A stretch of 64,000 bases of DNA, taken from the NCBI RefSeq assembly GCF_030272615.1, contig NC_081407.1, positions 151,113,048 to 151,177,047 on the forward strand, read 5' to 3'. This DNA is from Cryptomeria japonica. Taxonomy: Eukaryota; Streptophyta; Pinopsida; Cupressales; Cupressaceae. Both the position numbers and the translations under genes were made by a program. Below, in pieces: positions 36,508 through 48,848 of the stretch (position 1 is its first letter; each line of letters begins with the position of its first letter). The notes beneath the pieces are model-generated. The model was given only the letters and a program-made list of their open reading frames with translations, was not told the DNA's origin and made no database searches.

Positions 36508-38854
36508 TCAAAGGTAAGTCGATCTCAAAATGATGACTAATTGTTTCCTCAAAGTGTCTTCATTTTCCTCCATTGCAGCCAACTCTGTTGCTTTTTCTGC
36601 TCCTTTCTCCAATTCAACAAGATCTTCATCAATAAGTAAGACATCACTATGTTCTTTGATAGTCCATTTATTGAAAGGATTGATGTCATCCACACCAGCC
36701 GCATTATGAGAAGGACCCTCCCCATTATTTATTATAAAGTGAAGGTTGTACCAAATGAAGACAAGGTCATTAAGGCACTCCCAAGTCAACTTGTTTCTCT
36801 TCTTTTAGTGAATGCTCTCAAATAGGCTCCAACTGCATTCACACCCAAAAACACTAAAAAGCTGGGACAAAACATGAATAACTAGGCTCTAAAGATTTGA
36901 TGTATTAGAACTGTAATTCTCTCACCATAAATCTACAAAAAAAAACATTAAAAAATAAGAATCAATTAAGAAAAATAGAGCTTGCTCAAACTTTCAAGCA
37001 TCTAGTTTTTAATTCTAGTATTAAGCTAAAAATTAAAGATTTCCTTTTTAACTAGCTGTTGGTTTTCCCTCCTTTTAATTGTTTGAGCTGAATAAAAGAA
37101 CCTCTCCACACCCTTGTAGACCTCCAATTCATCAAGAACTTTGTCTCTCGTCTCATTTTCTTGCACCATCTTATCAATGCACGAGACAACACTTGCCATG
37201 ACAACCTCATTGGCATAAATGTATCAGAGAAGTGGAACTTTGGGTTCAAGTAATAGGCCAAAGCATGTATCGGGTGGTGGAGCTGGTTTGTCAATGATGT
37301 GTCACATTGTTTCACTTTTTATTTTTGTTTCCACCATAGTAATGCAAAATGGGCCTCTTTGGCCTCCTCATAGAGATAACCTATCAACATGTCATCCACA
37401 TCCACTAAATGAAGAACCTTTACCAAAGGTTCTATCACCTAAAAAATGAAAACGAATTTGAAATTACTACAAAATTAACCCAAAAAAAAATAACAAACAG
37501 ATAATTTCAATTTTGTATAATGTTTATGTTGTATTTGTTACTTACCCTGATTAACTTCGCACTTTTTAAATCATCAAAACTATTCTTGCAACCTTCTCTT
37601 CTCCCTTTTGGTTTATTTTGGAATGGGAAGACTCCATGCAAGGCATTGAACACAAACATTTGCTTTAGGGAAGGAATTGTGGCAACAATGGCTTGCAAAG
37701 TAAGGAAGTGGCAAACAAATCATGTCACTCTCAATCGCACAAGCTCCTTGCCATTCATGTGCTTTGTCATCAAAGAAAGGACTCAAGTATGGTTGTAGAT
37801 AAATTTGGTAACTTGTTTAGAATCTTCAATCACACTTTTGATCCATCCAATCTTCCCAATGTCCTCTAGCATCATATCCAAAAAATGAGCAGCATGAGTT
37901 GTCCAAGAAATAGTAGGATGCCACTCCATAATAAGTCTCTTCACCGATACATATGCCGCTGCATTGTTTATATAAATTTACAGAACATTCTCAACCCCAA
38001 CCTCCTGGACCACCCCATCCAATAGATAGCACAAAGTCTCACCATTCTGACTTTGTGTGAGGCATCTATTGACTTCAAGAACACCAATGTGACATTAGAA
38101 GCCATTAAAAAGTTATGGAGAGTCTTTTTACACCCATCCATCCATCCACCTGATAAGATGTTGCAGCCCTTTCTCTACCATACTTTCTTTTGATCATCAA
38201 CCACAATTTGTATATTTATTTACAACTTCTAGCAATGGCCCACTCAAATCCCTAGTTATTGATCTTAAACCCCCATCAGTAACTATTAATGCATTCATCA
38301 ACCTTCCGAATATGGATTGTTCACCAAATTGAAGGGTAAAATATTGTAGAACCACAAGTTTGTCATTGCCATCCTAACCTCATGGTGTTTGTCCTTATTC
38401 CAAGCAATACCTTCAAGAGAAGGTTGTGCCCCTAGAACATTGCATGGGGTGGATTAAAGAATTTCAATGTCAATAAAGATGGACGGCTAGAACTACCCCT
38501 CAAGAGGTCTCACTAATAGAGGAAAGCAAATGACAAATGTTTGAGGCAACAAAAGAAATCTGTAAATAAATCAAGATCAACATTCGGCAATGCTGCAATT
38601 GTTTCATTTGTCCTCTAATTTTTCATTTCATAACTAGCAATTAGAGCATCTATTTCTCCCAATCTCTTCAAACACATTATAGAATGCCTTTACATCATGT
38701 CTAGGTATTTAAGCAAGGTGGTATTTAATCCATTAATTCCTCCTATCATAAGAGGCTGACATTTAACACAACAGACTTGGCCCTTAACAACACCTAGCGT
38801 CCCATACTTCCAAGTAAGGTCTTTCTTACAACAATTTTTTTTTGAACTTGACAT
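36508..38854 (-). pseudogene. hAT transposase relic (BED finger, DUF659-like, hAT dimerisation)
   Basis: Minus strand, ATG at 38854-38852 (MSSSKKNCCKKDLTWKYG). A BED-type finger follows, with W-KYG, C-VK-C and GGIN-LNTTLLKYL within the first 55 codons. Mid-part remnants at 37880-37690 include IGKIGWIKSVIEDSKQVTKFIYNH and FLTLQAIVATIPSLKQMF. HPIHALAYYLNPKFHFSD lies at about 37270. The C-terminal dimerisation region at about 36850-36720 has FGCECSWSLFESIH, KRNKLTWECLNDLVFIWYNLHF. Many stops and frameshifts, so inactive. Terminal inverted repeats and the 8-bp duplication were not located. Confidence 0.88.
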
Positions 38855-39379
38855 TGCTGATTTTAATGTAGAAAAAATAATAGCGGGTTTTGAAAAAAAT
38901 CATATGTCAAAGTGATAAGCATTTATTAAAAAATAGTAGAAAGCAAAAACAATAAAAAATGATGTGGGGAAAAGAAAATGGACAACATTTCTCCTAGGTT
39001 TTTTACTTTTCTAATTTCCAAATAAAAAATAAATAAATATATAAGTACATGCTAGTTTGAATCTTTGAAGGCGCCTTAAAATCTCTAGCCAATCCCTTCT
39101 CTCAATGTGTTTTTGTCATAGGGATAGTAAAGACACCTCTATTGAACAAAATAAGACTAAAAATGTCAAAAAATGAATTGAAATGTTGAAAATTGCATGG
39201 GTTTTGTTTTAGTCTAGCGTCAAGGAAGTTTGTGAAAACTCGAGAGTAGTAGAAAATTCAGCCAAGTCCCAACAAAAACTCACTTAGTACTCTGTCTGTC
39301 TTGCTCTTGGCTCAACTTGAGAGTCCAAGTCAACTTAGCACAGCAATATAAAAAACTCACAAGTCACGACAAATCAGGT

Positions 39380-40030
39380 CATGGATTACTAAACCAAAAA
39401 AAACCTGAACCCATGATTTTGGGGAAAAATTGGCAAAACCCTCCAAAGAGCAACACACATGATTTTGTCAAAAACCGTAAAAACTTTTGCAGATGAGCAC
39501 TGAGCACTATTCACTCCAACAAATCCAAAACAAACTGCAAGATACCACGATTTTTGTGGAAAAAATCGTCAAACCCTTAAAACTGAAGTTACAAACTATT
39601 GTTTTTGTGGAAAAAATGGTTAAATCCCTAAAACAGTTACACCCATCATAATTTTTTTAGGAAAAAAATTTAGAAAACCCTCCAAAAGAAAACCCATGAT
39701 TTTTTAGGACAAAATGGAAAAACCCTCCAATAATTTTTTCCAAATTATAAACCCAGACACGATTTTTGAGGAAAAAATCACAAAAAGAAAACATGATTTT
39801 TGAGGGGAAAAATCGATCAACCTCGAAATAATTTTTTAGGAATTTTAAAAAAAAAAACCCAAAATAATTTTTTTAAGGGGAAAATTATAAACCCCACTAT
39901 TTTTATTGAGAAAAATTAGAAAAACCGACACTAATTTTTTTATGGACAAAAATTAGAAAGCCCATCCAATAATGTTTTTGGAGAAAAAAATTATAAATAC
40001 TAAAGAAGTACATATTTTCCATAAAGCTCC
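39380..40030. repeat. Degenerate A-rich iterations (ATTTTT-GGAAAAA-CCCTCC)
   Basis: About ten loose repeats of a 40-60 base unit made of (G/A)ATTTTTTGAGGAAAAAAT plus AAAACCCTCCAAA, strongly diverged. Similar blocks in the same orientation occur at about 44990-45230, next to the LTR/PBS at 45275-45287, so both are probably leader sequence of one minus-strand retroelement family. Confidence 0.55.
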
Positions 40031-40087
40031 CAAAAAACAACAATCGGCTTCAACGACACAATCCTAGGCGTAAAGCCAACACTGATA

Positions 40088-42000
40088 GTGGCCTTCCACA
40101 AATCCTGCAGCTGGTGGGACGAAACCCCTTCGGACTACGCACTGAAGAAGTCTCTCAGGAAGCCCGAAGTAGACCACGCCATTCAAATGTCGACCTTCAA
40201 CATAAAGGAGTTCGAACTGGTTCTTCGAACCATAGTGGTTGGCTATGAGCCCCGCAAACAGAAATCCATTATAGAGTACCAGGGCTGCACTATCACGGTC
40301 TCCTTCAAGCCACACGACTTCCAAAGGGTATTTGGAATTCCAGACATAGGAGAGTCCGCATCGAAACCAACCACCAAAATGATGAAAGAGGGGAAAGATT
40401 TTTGTTGAGTCGTAGCGATTTGACTCCTGCAGAATGGAAGAGCTTGTGGGCAAGCAGCAACAGCAGAGGGCTAAAACGCTCCTTCATTGCTAATGGTGAC
40501 TAGCGATGTCTGAAGGACCTGGTGAAGAGCACGTTGACAAGGGTGAGTAGGGCTTCGCATATTGCTATTTGGATGATAAGCCTTATGAATGGACTCAGCT
40601 TGGGTAGGGTGTATAATTGGTCGCAACTTCTCTCGGATAGAATCAATGACTTTCTTTCCCTGGAACATAAAACATTCTACATGTGCCACCACGCCATCTA
40701 CCTGTTTCTAGAAGTTGTCCGTACACAAGTACCCTCGGAGAAGTGGGAGAAATTCCAGCCACGGGGAAGAGTAGAGCCAAATAAATCGGCCATGTACTAC
40801 TGGATCCACTGGGACACCCTCAGCGGTGACGCCATCTAAGAAGAAGAGGAAGCAAGACGTAGAGGAGGAGGAAAGCTCGGACGAGGATACAGAAGTGGAA
40901 GAGGAAGAGACTGAAAATTTGGAGAGCCGAAGTGGTGAGAAAGGGTTCCGGATGGCATCGCACAGTGTGGATTCGAAGGAAGTTGAAGAAGTGGAAGGGG
41001 TGGAAGTGCAGCCAGAAGGAGAAGAGGTAGAGTGGCCCACGGTGGAAGGAGTACGAGCGCAAGAAAAAACTATAGCGTAGGTAAAGTTTGCAGCCCCGAA
41101 GTTACCCCCTTTGGCTCACCTGGTACTCTCACAAGCATTGACAATGGCCACACCGCTGGGAGAAGCCACCCCAGTCGATGTGTTATTTCAGAGAGTTCCC
41201 TAAGGATCCCCACGGGCAAAAGTCCGAGTGTCCTTGCCCCAGGTTGCACTGGCCATCGAAGGGGTAGTACAACCCAGGGACAAAGCCGCACAGACACCTA
41301 CAACAGGGGCGGCACAGTCAGCAAAGGGGGTCGTACCAAATGTGTTCACCGTACGGATGGCAACACCTTCAAGAGATGTACCGATGGCAGTACCCTCAGG
41401 CGGAGATGTACGGGTGACTGTGGCCAAAGGAGTAGAGTACGGAGTGTAGACGAAAAGGTGCATACAAATGAAGGGCCAATACAAGATGAACTGGATGCTC
41501 TCGTGGTAGAGGAGATAGATCAAGAACAAGACGTGCATACATCCCTAGACAGTTGGTTGGGGAAGTTTGCCCTTGCACCCCACGCACCACCTCCCCCTTC
41601 ACACACAATGGCAATTGGCCAGGATCAGATTCAGGATGAAGGGATCAAAGACGTAGGGCAAACCCTCAAGAAGGGGAGAGCGAACAAGAGAATACACATA
41701 GTGTCATCAATTTGGAGGATGAGAACTTCCAATCTGGGAGCAACAGGATGATGGAAACGAAGTTGCCACCAAGGAAGGATTCATCCAGGGGTCTTCGCAT
41801 TTCACAGCTAGATTCACAGGACCCAGTGGGATCCATTCGACATTGCCGACCTGGCCTTACGAGTAGATGCAGGAGCACTACCAGAAGCGGAGAAGCTTCT
41901 GGCATTTATAACCTCTAGATGTCAGGAGGAGTTCACAAAGCAGTTCATTCAACATGGCTAGCCAGCGACCGAGACTCCTTAGATGGTGGCAACCTGGCGG
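40088..42000 (+). pseudogene. Retroelement ORF copy in the left palindrome arm
   Basis: Decayed coding sequence in several frames. 40088-40408 has a domain with EFELVLRTIVVGYEPRKQKS and FKPHDFQRVFGIPDIGE. 40522-40839 follows (YCHHAI-type helical region, then YWIHWDTLSGD). 40826-41080 is a KKKRK nuclear-signal-like basic patch and a very acidic EEEESSDED region. A Val/Pro/Gly-rich stretch lies about 41228-41449, then EEIDQEQD and SWLGKFALAPHAPPPPS. The FGIP-type domain is of the same general kind as the ORF at 2689-6305. It is tentatively plant-mobile-domain-like. No gag, RT or integrase motif. Confidence 0.6.
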
Positions 42001-42030
42001 GGCGCACACATCATGCATGGCCAGGGGGTA
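40112..42030 (+). repeat. Left arm of a ~4-kb palindrome
   Basis: Starts TGGTGGGACGAAAC and is the reverse complement, with about 10% mismatch over the first 225 bases that I compared, of 42058-44097. The arm lengths (1,919 and 2,040) differ mainly because the right arm has about 100 extra bases around 42790-42900. The 27-base spacer is 42031-42057. Outside the arms homology stops abruptly on both sides (CTGCAGC before, TGTTAAC after). Confidence 0.93.
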
Positions 42031-42057
42031 GCAACCGAGACTAGTTTTGGGGCCAAG

Positions 42058-44097
42058 TGCCCCCTGGTCATGCATGATGTGTGCGCCCCACCAGGTTGCC
42101 ACCATATAAGGAGTCTCGATTGCTAGCCAGCCATGTTGAACGAACTGCTGTGTGAACTCCTCCTGACATCTGGAGGTCATAAATGCCAGAAGCTTCTCCG
42201 CTTCTGGTAGTGCTCCTGCATCTACCCCTAAGGCTAGGTCGGCGATGCCTTGTGCTACCTCTATAAAGCCCTGCAACTCTGCCATGAACCACCCAATGGA
42301 TCCCACTAGGTCCTGTGAATCTGGCTATGAAATGCGAAGACCCCTGGATGAATCCTTCCCTAGTGGCGACTCCATGTCTATCATCATGTTGCTCCCAAAT
42401 TGGAAGCTCTCATCCTCCAAATTGATGACACTATGCGTATTCTCTTGTTCGCTCTCCCCCTTCCTCACGGTCTACACTACATCTTCGATCCCTTCATCCT
42501 GAATCTGATCCTGGCCAACTGCCATTGTGTGTGGTGAAGGGGGAGGTGGTGCATCGGGTGCAAGGGCAAACTTCCCCAACCAACTACCTAGGGATGTATC
42601 CACATCTTGCTCTTGATCTATCTCCTCTACCATGAGAGCATCTAGTACAGCCAATTCATCTTGTATTGGCCCTTCATCTTTATGCACCATTCCGTCTACA
42701 CTCCACACTACTCCTTCGGCCACAGTCACCCAGACATCTCCACCCGAGGGTACTGCCATCGATACATCTCTCAAAGGTGTTGCCATCCATACGGCTATGT
42801 CATCCGTACGACGAACACCTTCGGTCACACCCGTTGTGCGTACATCCCCCTCCGCAGTCACTCTTATTGTTGCTGGAGGTGTGCGTACGGCCCCCTCAGC
42901 TGACTGTGTTGCCCCTGTTGTAGGTGTCTATGCGGCTTTGTCCCTAGGTTGTACTACCCCTTCGATGGCCAGCACAGCCTGGGGCAAGGACACTCGGACT
43001 TGTGCCCATGGGGATCCTTCGAGAGCTCTCTGAAATAACACACCGACTGGGGTGGCTTTTCCCAACAGCGTGGCCACTATCGATGCCTGCAAGGGTACCG
43101 GGTGAGCCGAAGGGGGTAACTTCAAGGATGCAAACTTTACCCACGCTATAGTTTTTTCCTACACCTGTACTCCTTCCATCGTGGGCCGCTCTACCTCTTC
43201 TCCTTCTTTTGGCTGCACTTCCACCCCTTCCACTTCTTCAATTTCATTTGAATCCACACTGTACGGTGCCATCCAGAACCCTTCCTCACCACTTCGGCTC
43301 TCCAAATCTTCAGTCTCTTCCTCTTCCACTTTTGTATCCTCGTCCGAACTTTCCTCCTCTACATCTTGCTTCCTCTTCTTCCTGGTCGGCTGGATGATGT
43401 CACCGCTGAGGGTGTCCCAGTTGATCCAAGTACATGGCCGATTTATTTGGCTCTACTCTTCCCCGCAGCTAGAATTTCCCCCACTTCTCCGAGGGTACCT
43501 GCATACGGATAGCTTTCAGGAACAGGTAGATGGTGTGGTGGCATGTGTAGAATGTTTTATGTTCCAAGGAAAGAAAGTCATTGATTCTATCCAAGAGCAG
43601 TTGTGTCCATTCATAAGGCTTATCATTCAAATAGCAATATCCGAAGCCCTACTTGCCCCTGTCAGCCTACTCTTCACCAGGTCCATCAGACACCGCCAGC
43701 CACCATTGGCAATGAAGGAGCGTTTTAGCCCTTTGTTGTTGCTGCTTGCCCACAAGCTCTTCCATTTGGCAGGAATCAAATCGCTCTAACAAACCAACCT
43801 CAACAAAAAATCTTTCCTCTCTTTTTTCATTTTGATGGTTGGTTTCGCCGCGGACTCTCCTCTGTCTAGAATTCCAAATACCCTCTGGAAGTCGTGCGGC
43901 TTAAAGGAGACCATGATACTGCAGCCTTGGTACTCTATAATGGATTTCTGTCTACGGGGCTCGCAGCCAACCACTATGGTTCCGAGAACTGGTTTGAACT
44001 CCTTTATGTTGAAGGTCGGCATTTGAATGGCGTGGTCTACTTCAGCCTTCCTAAGAGACTTCTTCAATGCGTAGTCCAGAGGGGTTTCGTCCCACCA
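42058..44097 (-). repeat. Right arm of the ~4-kb palindrome
   Basis: Pairs with 40112-42030. At the centre, TGCATGGCCAGGGGGTA (42014-42030) faces TGCCCCCTGGTCATGCA (42058-42074). If transcribed as part of the TMEM50-like pre-mRNA it could form a stem of about 1.9 kb. Confidence 0.93.
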
Positions 44098-44130
44098 TGT
44101 TAACGGGTGTGCTCGTTTAACCACAAGCAA
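42100..44130 (-). pseudogene. Retroelement ORF copy in the right palindrome arm
   Basis: The same ORF on the minus strand: WWDETPLDYALKKSLRKAEVD and HDFQRVFGILDRGE at 44130-43786. The acidic and basic-patch region is about 43400-43200, EGPIQDELAVLDALMVEEID about 42700, and the C-terminal GWFMAELQGFIEVAQGIADL about 42290-42230. Frameshifts and stops differ from those of the left arm, so the two copies decayed independently after the inverted structure or its parts formed. Confidence 0.6.
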
Positions 44131-45274
44131 TGACTCAGATCTGTTGCCTTCCCAACCATAGACAATATACTGCTATCATCTCCCCCGAGCACTCTGCCTA
44201 TGTATCGACCTACTTGTCTTGGTATGCAAACTGCTCTTCATATTATACAATCTGTGCTTTTATGTTCTTCGATACTTAAGGGAAGAGGATTGATCCTTAT
44301 TTATATTCAAAGATCGACACCCTTTCACCAAGGGTCGGCCTCTTTTGAAGCAAGGCGGCTTTACATCAAGGTGGCGGACTCTCATAAAGTCGGCCACTTA
44401 ACAAAATGCCAACTATATAAAGTCAGCTATATAAATGAGTAAAGCTGATTAGGCTACATACTCATTCGATCTCTCCAAGTCGGCCCAGAAGGAGACCGAA
44501 TGCAGCTATAACATCAACATATAGTACCAAGTGTGGACATCATCCCAAGACGTAGGTGTTGTAGATGAAAAACAGGACCCATGGGTAAAATGTGAACAAA
44601 AAACCATCACATAGGCTACAAACATGGGATGTGTTGAGGGATCGCGAACAGAGAACCCCATGATGGCTTGCAGAATGAACAAAGGCGTGGGCAAGAGACG
44701 CAGAAAAAACGAAAAACACGACACAAAAATCTGCCAGGAAAAAATATCAGTCGTGGGCATGCAGAGGAGTAACATAAGTCATGGCCACAAAAAAAACCGT
44801 CAAGTGCAAACAACGCGCGGAAGAAATACTCAGAAAATGGCTGACCAAACCCACGAACAGCAGAACCTTAGTTGCAAGTCATGCAGAAAATAAATGTCGC
44901 AGCAAAAGAAAATTGATCCTCACCCTCTACAGTGCCAAATAAAAACGCGGCTCACAAACCCTTCGATGCTGCTTGAAACAAGCCCACAAACCTCTAACAG
45001 ATAAAGGGTCGCGATTTTTAACAGAAAAATCCTTCACGATGCTCAGGAAAACACACCCACAAATCTGCAATGAAGCCCTAAAAAACTTCAAATTATAGCT
45101 TTAAAAAAAAAAACCACAATTTGCAAAACCCTGAAAAAAATTGTGATCTTCAAGAACGAAGAAACCCTCGAAATTTTATCTCACGCAAAAATAATTGCAA
45201 ATTATAGACTTGAAAAAAACCCTCCCAAAATCTTGGAACCCCCCAGTGAGGGAGTTGGACCCAGACCGGCTCCC
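44098..45274. other. Retroelement flank and leader, no gene
   Basis: 44190-44500 has TATA-like TATATAAA strings (about 44415 and 44432) and GTCGGCC repeats typical of an LTR. 44990-45230 has the A-rich GATTTTT/AACCCT iterations. No coding region is supported. Confidence 0.4.
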
Positions 45275-45286
45275 ACTCTAATACCA
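45275..45286 (-). other. Primer-binding site, tRNA-Met like
   Basis: The minus strand reads TGGTATTAGAGT, similar to the TGGTATCAGAGC PBS, directly following the LTR end ...TTGAACA. Confidence 0.5.
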
Positions 45287-45579
45287 TGTTCAAATAATCG
45301 ATGTTTGATATTAAACAAAGGAGATGAAGGCTCCTTAAATAGAGATTACAAGACGATGTTTCTAAAAAGAAGCAATTGGTTAACTGAAGCTAAAACAAAA
45401 GCTAAAAATAGTGACAAGCTATTTAACTCTAAGACTCTAAAAACAGAGACACTAAACAGAACTTAAGATGACAACTAAGATGACCATTATAGAAATAATA
45501 TAACATTATATTAATAATTATTAACCTAGGAGAAAAAATTTGGTAACCCACGAAACCCAAACCAGTAATTTACCCAACA
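45287..45579 (-). mobile_element. Probable 5' LTR of a minus-strand element, 293 bp
   Basis: In plus sense it runs TGTTCAAATAATC ... TTTACCCAACA, so both ends are TGTT/AACA, and a PBS adjoins its low-coordinate end. A second copy was not found in the window; the element may be truncated by the palindrome. Confidence 0.55.
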
Positions 45580-46966
45580 CATTTTTTGACCTTGTCATAA
45601 GTGGATAGACATATTCTTCTTCTTGACCCTAAGTTGGACATACTATTAATCCTAGCCATATATTAATTCTGCAATATTAAAAGATCCAAAAGCCTTTAAG
45701 GGATATTTTTGATTCGATGAATTATTAAACAATAACACAAAGAATTCCCAATGAAGATTAGAATGCAAATCCACTTAGAAGCAATCTACAAAAGCTATTT
45801 GTTTTCTCAAAAATTCATGTGCTACTTAAATCCAGCATTATCCCAGTGGGCTCACATTATCATGGTTGTATTAAAAACGGGAGCATGTCAAAACAGGCTT
45901 GATCCCAGGTCATCACAATTGGCAATCACTCTACCATAACATTAGACCATGGCCCACTAGACTGGAAGTAATAGGAGCTAGGTACTAGAATTAGAGTAAG
46001 ATTAGCTTAGGAATCAGCACGGACGAGTAAATAGATTGGTGCAGTTTAGTTTTTTCGAATAAAAAGGAGGCAAGTGACTAACTTATGACAAGTTCCAAAA
46101 CTATTCCACATGAAAATGATTATAACTGTATATGGTCCCTTGAGATTTATGGTATATATTATATATTTGAGTGTATACCAAGTGGTGTGCAACAAACTCA
46201 GCTATTCTGCATGTGCAGCTGGAAATTTTCTCTCTTGGAAATCAATAGATAGTAATTACAGACATATTTTCATAACAAAAAAAAGAATGAGATTTATATG
46301 CACTTGATTCTGCAAAATGTTGATATCTATATGCCCAAAGACGAGCGCTTGATGACCAAGAGGATATATGTTTGTGCAATTTAAATGGGCAGAGGAAGCA
46401 GATGAAGCTATTTAGGATCTCAACGGAGAAATATGGAAAGGGATGGGTGATATATGCATGTTTTGCTACTCCTACAGCATGATCCTCCCCTAAAGATTTT
46501 AAGGCTCATTGTTCTCTTTCCCCTTGGCCTCCTATTAATCTACAAGGTTGTGCCCTAGTAGAGAGCTGTCAGATGATAATTTCAAACAAACCTCCTCAAA
46601 GGACTCCATCTCAGCGATGACTGTATATCTTCCTCGAAGGACAAAAGCATGCTGGATTCTGCATATCATGTAAGGCCTGTGACAGCTAGGATGGAGTTGA
46701 AGGGCTCTCCTGTCCACAGCACCTCCTCTGGACACAAAGCTATTATGCCAAAGATTTTAACCGTATTTGGAGATGGGATTTTAAGCCACAGCTCCTACAT
46801 AGATACCCTTGTTAACTCAGACGATGGCAGTAGGTTGGAGACTTGAGTGATCAACTCACCCATAGGCTATGTCTATAAAGAAATGGGTGGAAGCGTCTCG
46901 AATGACCCTAGCAAGAATGAAAAAGGATTCTCCTACTGCCCCAAGTCTTCAATGTGCATCCCCGAG
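45580..46966. other. Intronic DNA, no gene recognised
   Basis: AT-rich. The part at 46500-46960 has less biased composition and short open segments (46649-46846 and 46869-47051 plus strand) that may belong to the LINE ORF1 relic continuing beyond the gypsy insertion at about 51780, but no motif proves it. Confidence 0.35.
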
Positions 46967-47380
46967 TGTAATGTCTGTAAAGTCCCTAATAAGATTTCCT
47001 CTATCTTTACAGTTTATTGAGACAATTACACTTATGCTTCTTTGGACTTGATTGGAAATGTATAATGACTTCAGACAAGATTCAATCAATGGGTCTTATA
47101 TGAATGTTAGATGCTTTACTAGGCAATAATATAACCTTTGAATCTGTTGTAAATTCCAACGTATTGATCCAAGAGAAATCAAATATCAAGTTCAAAGAAT
47201 ACGTGGTCTGATGATATATGTATGTATGCAGAATTTACTGTGATTGCAGTGTTTCACTACCTTAATGATCGATACAATGATATGTTTTTAAACTTCCAAA
47301 CAGTAAGATCGCTGTGCCTGAATTGGCTCTTTTATAACATGCGATTAACTATGTTTCTGATATAAGAATCAGAATTCAGA
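46967..47380 (-). mobile_element. 3' LTR of Ty3/gypsy element (minus orientation)
   Basis: In plus sense it starts TGTAATGTC and matches 51207 to about 51610 over about 390 bases at roughly 90% identity by eye, including GAGACAATTA, GGTCTTATATGAATGTTA and GCCTGAATTGGCTCTTTTA. The inner end, about 47380, is approximate. Confidence 0.85.
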
Positions 47381-48559
47381 TTTCTGATTGCCCTTACTGT
47401 TATATCCTTGTGATTATGCAAGCTGGATGCCGGCTCTGCTAAGTCTGCTCTTTATTTCATGCATCTTACACCTTGTAATGGGACGGGTAGATACCCCCTC
47501 TTACTCCGTTCTCATGAGGCTCCTTGAGTGCTGCACTTATGTAATAAGATTATAAACAAACTTCCATGCTTTTGGTAGAACTTGTGATCACCCTTGTCAG
47601 AAGTTGCCACAACCTTTGCAACCATTGTCTAATTTGTGCCTCTTCCTTGCAACTTAATTTGTCATTAGTTACTTAACTAATGTAGATCATGGTTCTCCTT
47701 CATGACAGTGATGGGAGAGAAGACAATTTCTGTTCAGGGGTTGATCTGAAACTACTTCTTTGACAGCGATTATGAAGAAGACTATGGACAGCGATAAGGA
47801 GGGATTTTTGTCTTGGACTGATCCATTTCTTCCTTCCATTTACATCGACCTTATATCAATCACTAATTAAAAACAGAAAAGCAGAGTAGCCAGAAACTCT
47901 TTTGTTCCTCCCTGGGCACACATATCCCCATATCCGTTTCCGTATCCGATACAGCCCGGATGCACATCGAATATTGTACCCAAATGTGCCCAAAAAACCT
48001 TGATTTACAACCATGCTAGATACTGTGTGATTTGATTTTTTAAAAATTTGATGTAAATCTTCCTAAATTTAATTTTAGAAAACTTCATTCATGCATTTTT
48101 TTAATAAAAATTTGGTATAAACAAAACCTACACCAAATGAGAAAGACAAATGAAATGTTTTTCTATTTCAGTGACCCATTTTTGGGGTTATCTTCCACTG
48201 CAACTCTACTATTTTTGCATATTGTAAAATGTTAAATCAACTTATCATTATTTATGTAGCAATTATGCGTCTATATTGCTTTTGAAGTAATGAAAATCTC
48301 CTCAAATAACTTAGAAAATTGTCTTAAATATGTGTATGTGTTTTTTTATTTTTATGAATGATGTATCCAGCCATATCCATATTGGGGGTCTTAAAAATGG
48401 CTGTATCCTTATCCAATACCATATCCCTATTTGTATCCATATCCGTGTCCATGCAACTTTGCAGAAAAGTCCTTGGCCTGCCACACCTGGACCACACAAG
48501 GTTCTTTTGCTTGATTTATTTCAGAACTTGAACAGGGATATTACGGTCTTCCCTCATTG
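47381..48559. other. Rearranged interior of the gypsy element
   Basis: Between the RT fragment and the 3' LTR, where the rest of RT, RNase H and integrase should be, none is recognisable. 47930-47960 and 48365-48450 hold CCATATCC/GTATCC iterations (for example TATCCATATCCGTGTCC near 48435), suggesting another insertion of about 0.5 kb in this region. Confidence 0.4.
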
Positions 48560-48848
48560 AAATTGCTTGCCCATGAGCAACCTTAGATTGTTTCTTTTCC
48601 ATTTTAAGGCTTGGTAGCTGATGCACCTTCAGAGGGTTCCATCCTTTTTCTTTATCAACACCACGGAAGATGCCAATGGTCTTGAGCTAGGGCTTCTATG
48701 TCCTATGTCAAGTATTTCCTTGATAGATTTCTTAATGTCATTCTTAAACTTCTTGATGTGTTTGTATGGTGTTGTGATGATAGGATTTACACCTTTTGAT
48801 TTGATGGTGTCTTCATATCCTCTACATGGTGGCCTTCTGGGTGGTATG
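48560..48848 (-). pseudogene. Gypsy RT N-terminal fragment, downstream of TRIM
   Basis: Minus strand. After the TRIM, the sequence reads PPRRPPCRGYEDTIKSKGVNP-type linker, then IIT-TPYKH, KEILDIGHRSPSSRPLASSVVLIKKKDGTL and, past a TGA, RCISYQAL. These are the conserved opening motifs of Ty3/gypsy reverse transcriptase (PYR, S-SPFASPVVLVKKKDG, RxCxDYRALN). It ends abruptly near 48560 before the catalytic YxDD, so the enzyme is lost. Confidence 0.88.

Noticed and set aside
41878-42306. Single 142-residue minus-strand ORF across the palindrome centre
   Set aside because: It reads through the right arm into the left arm; the second half is a mirror of the first and not a natural protein.
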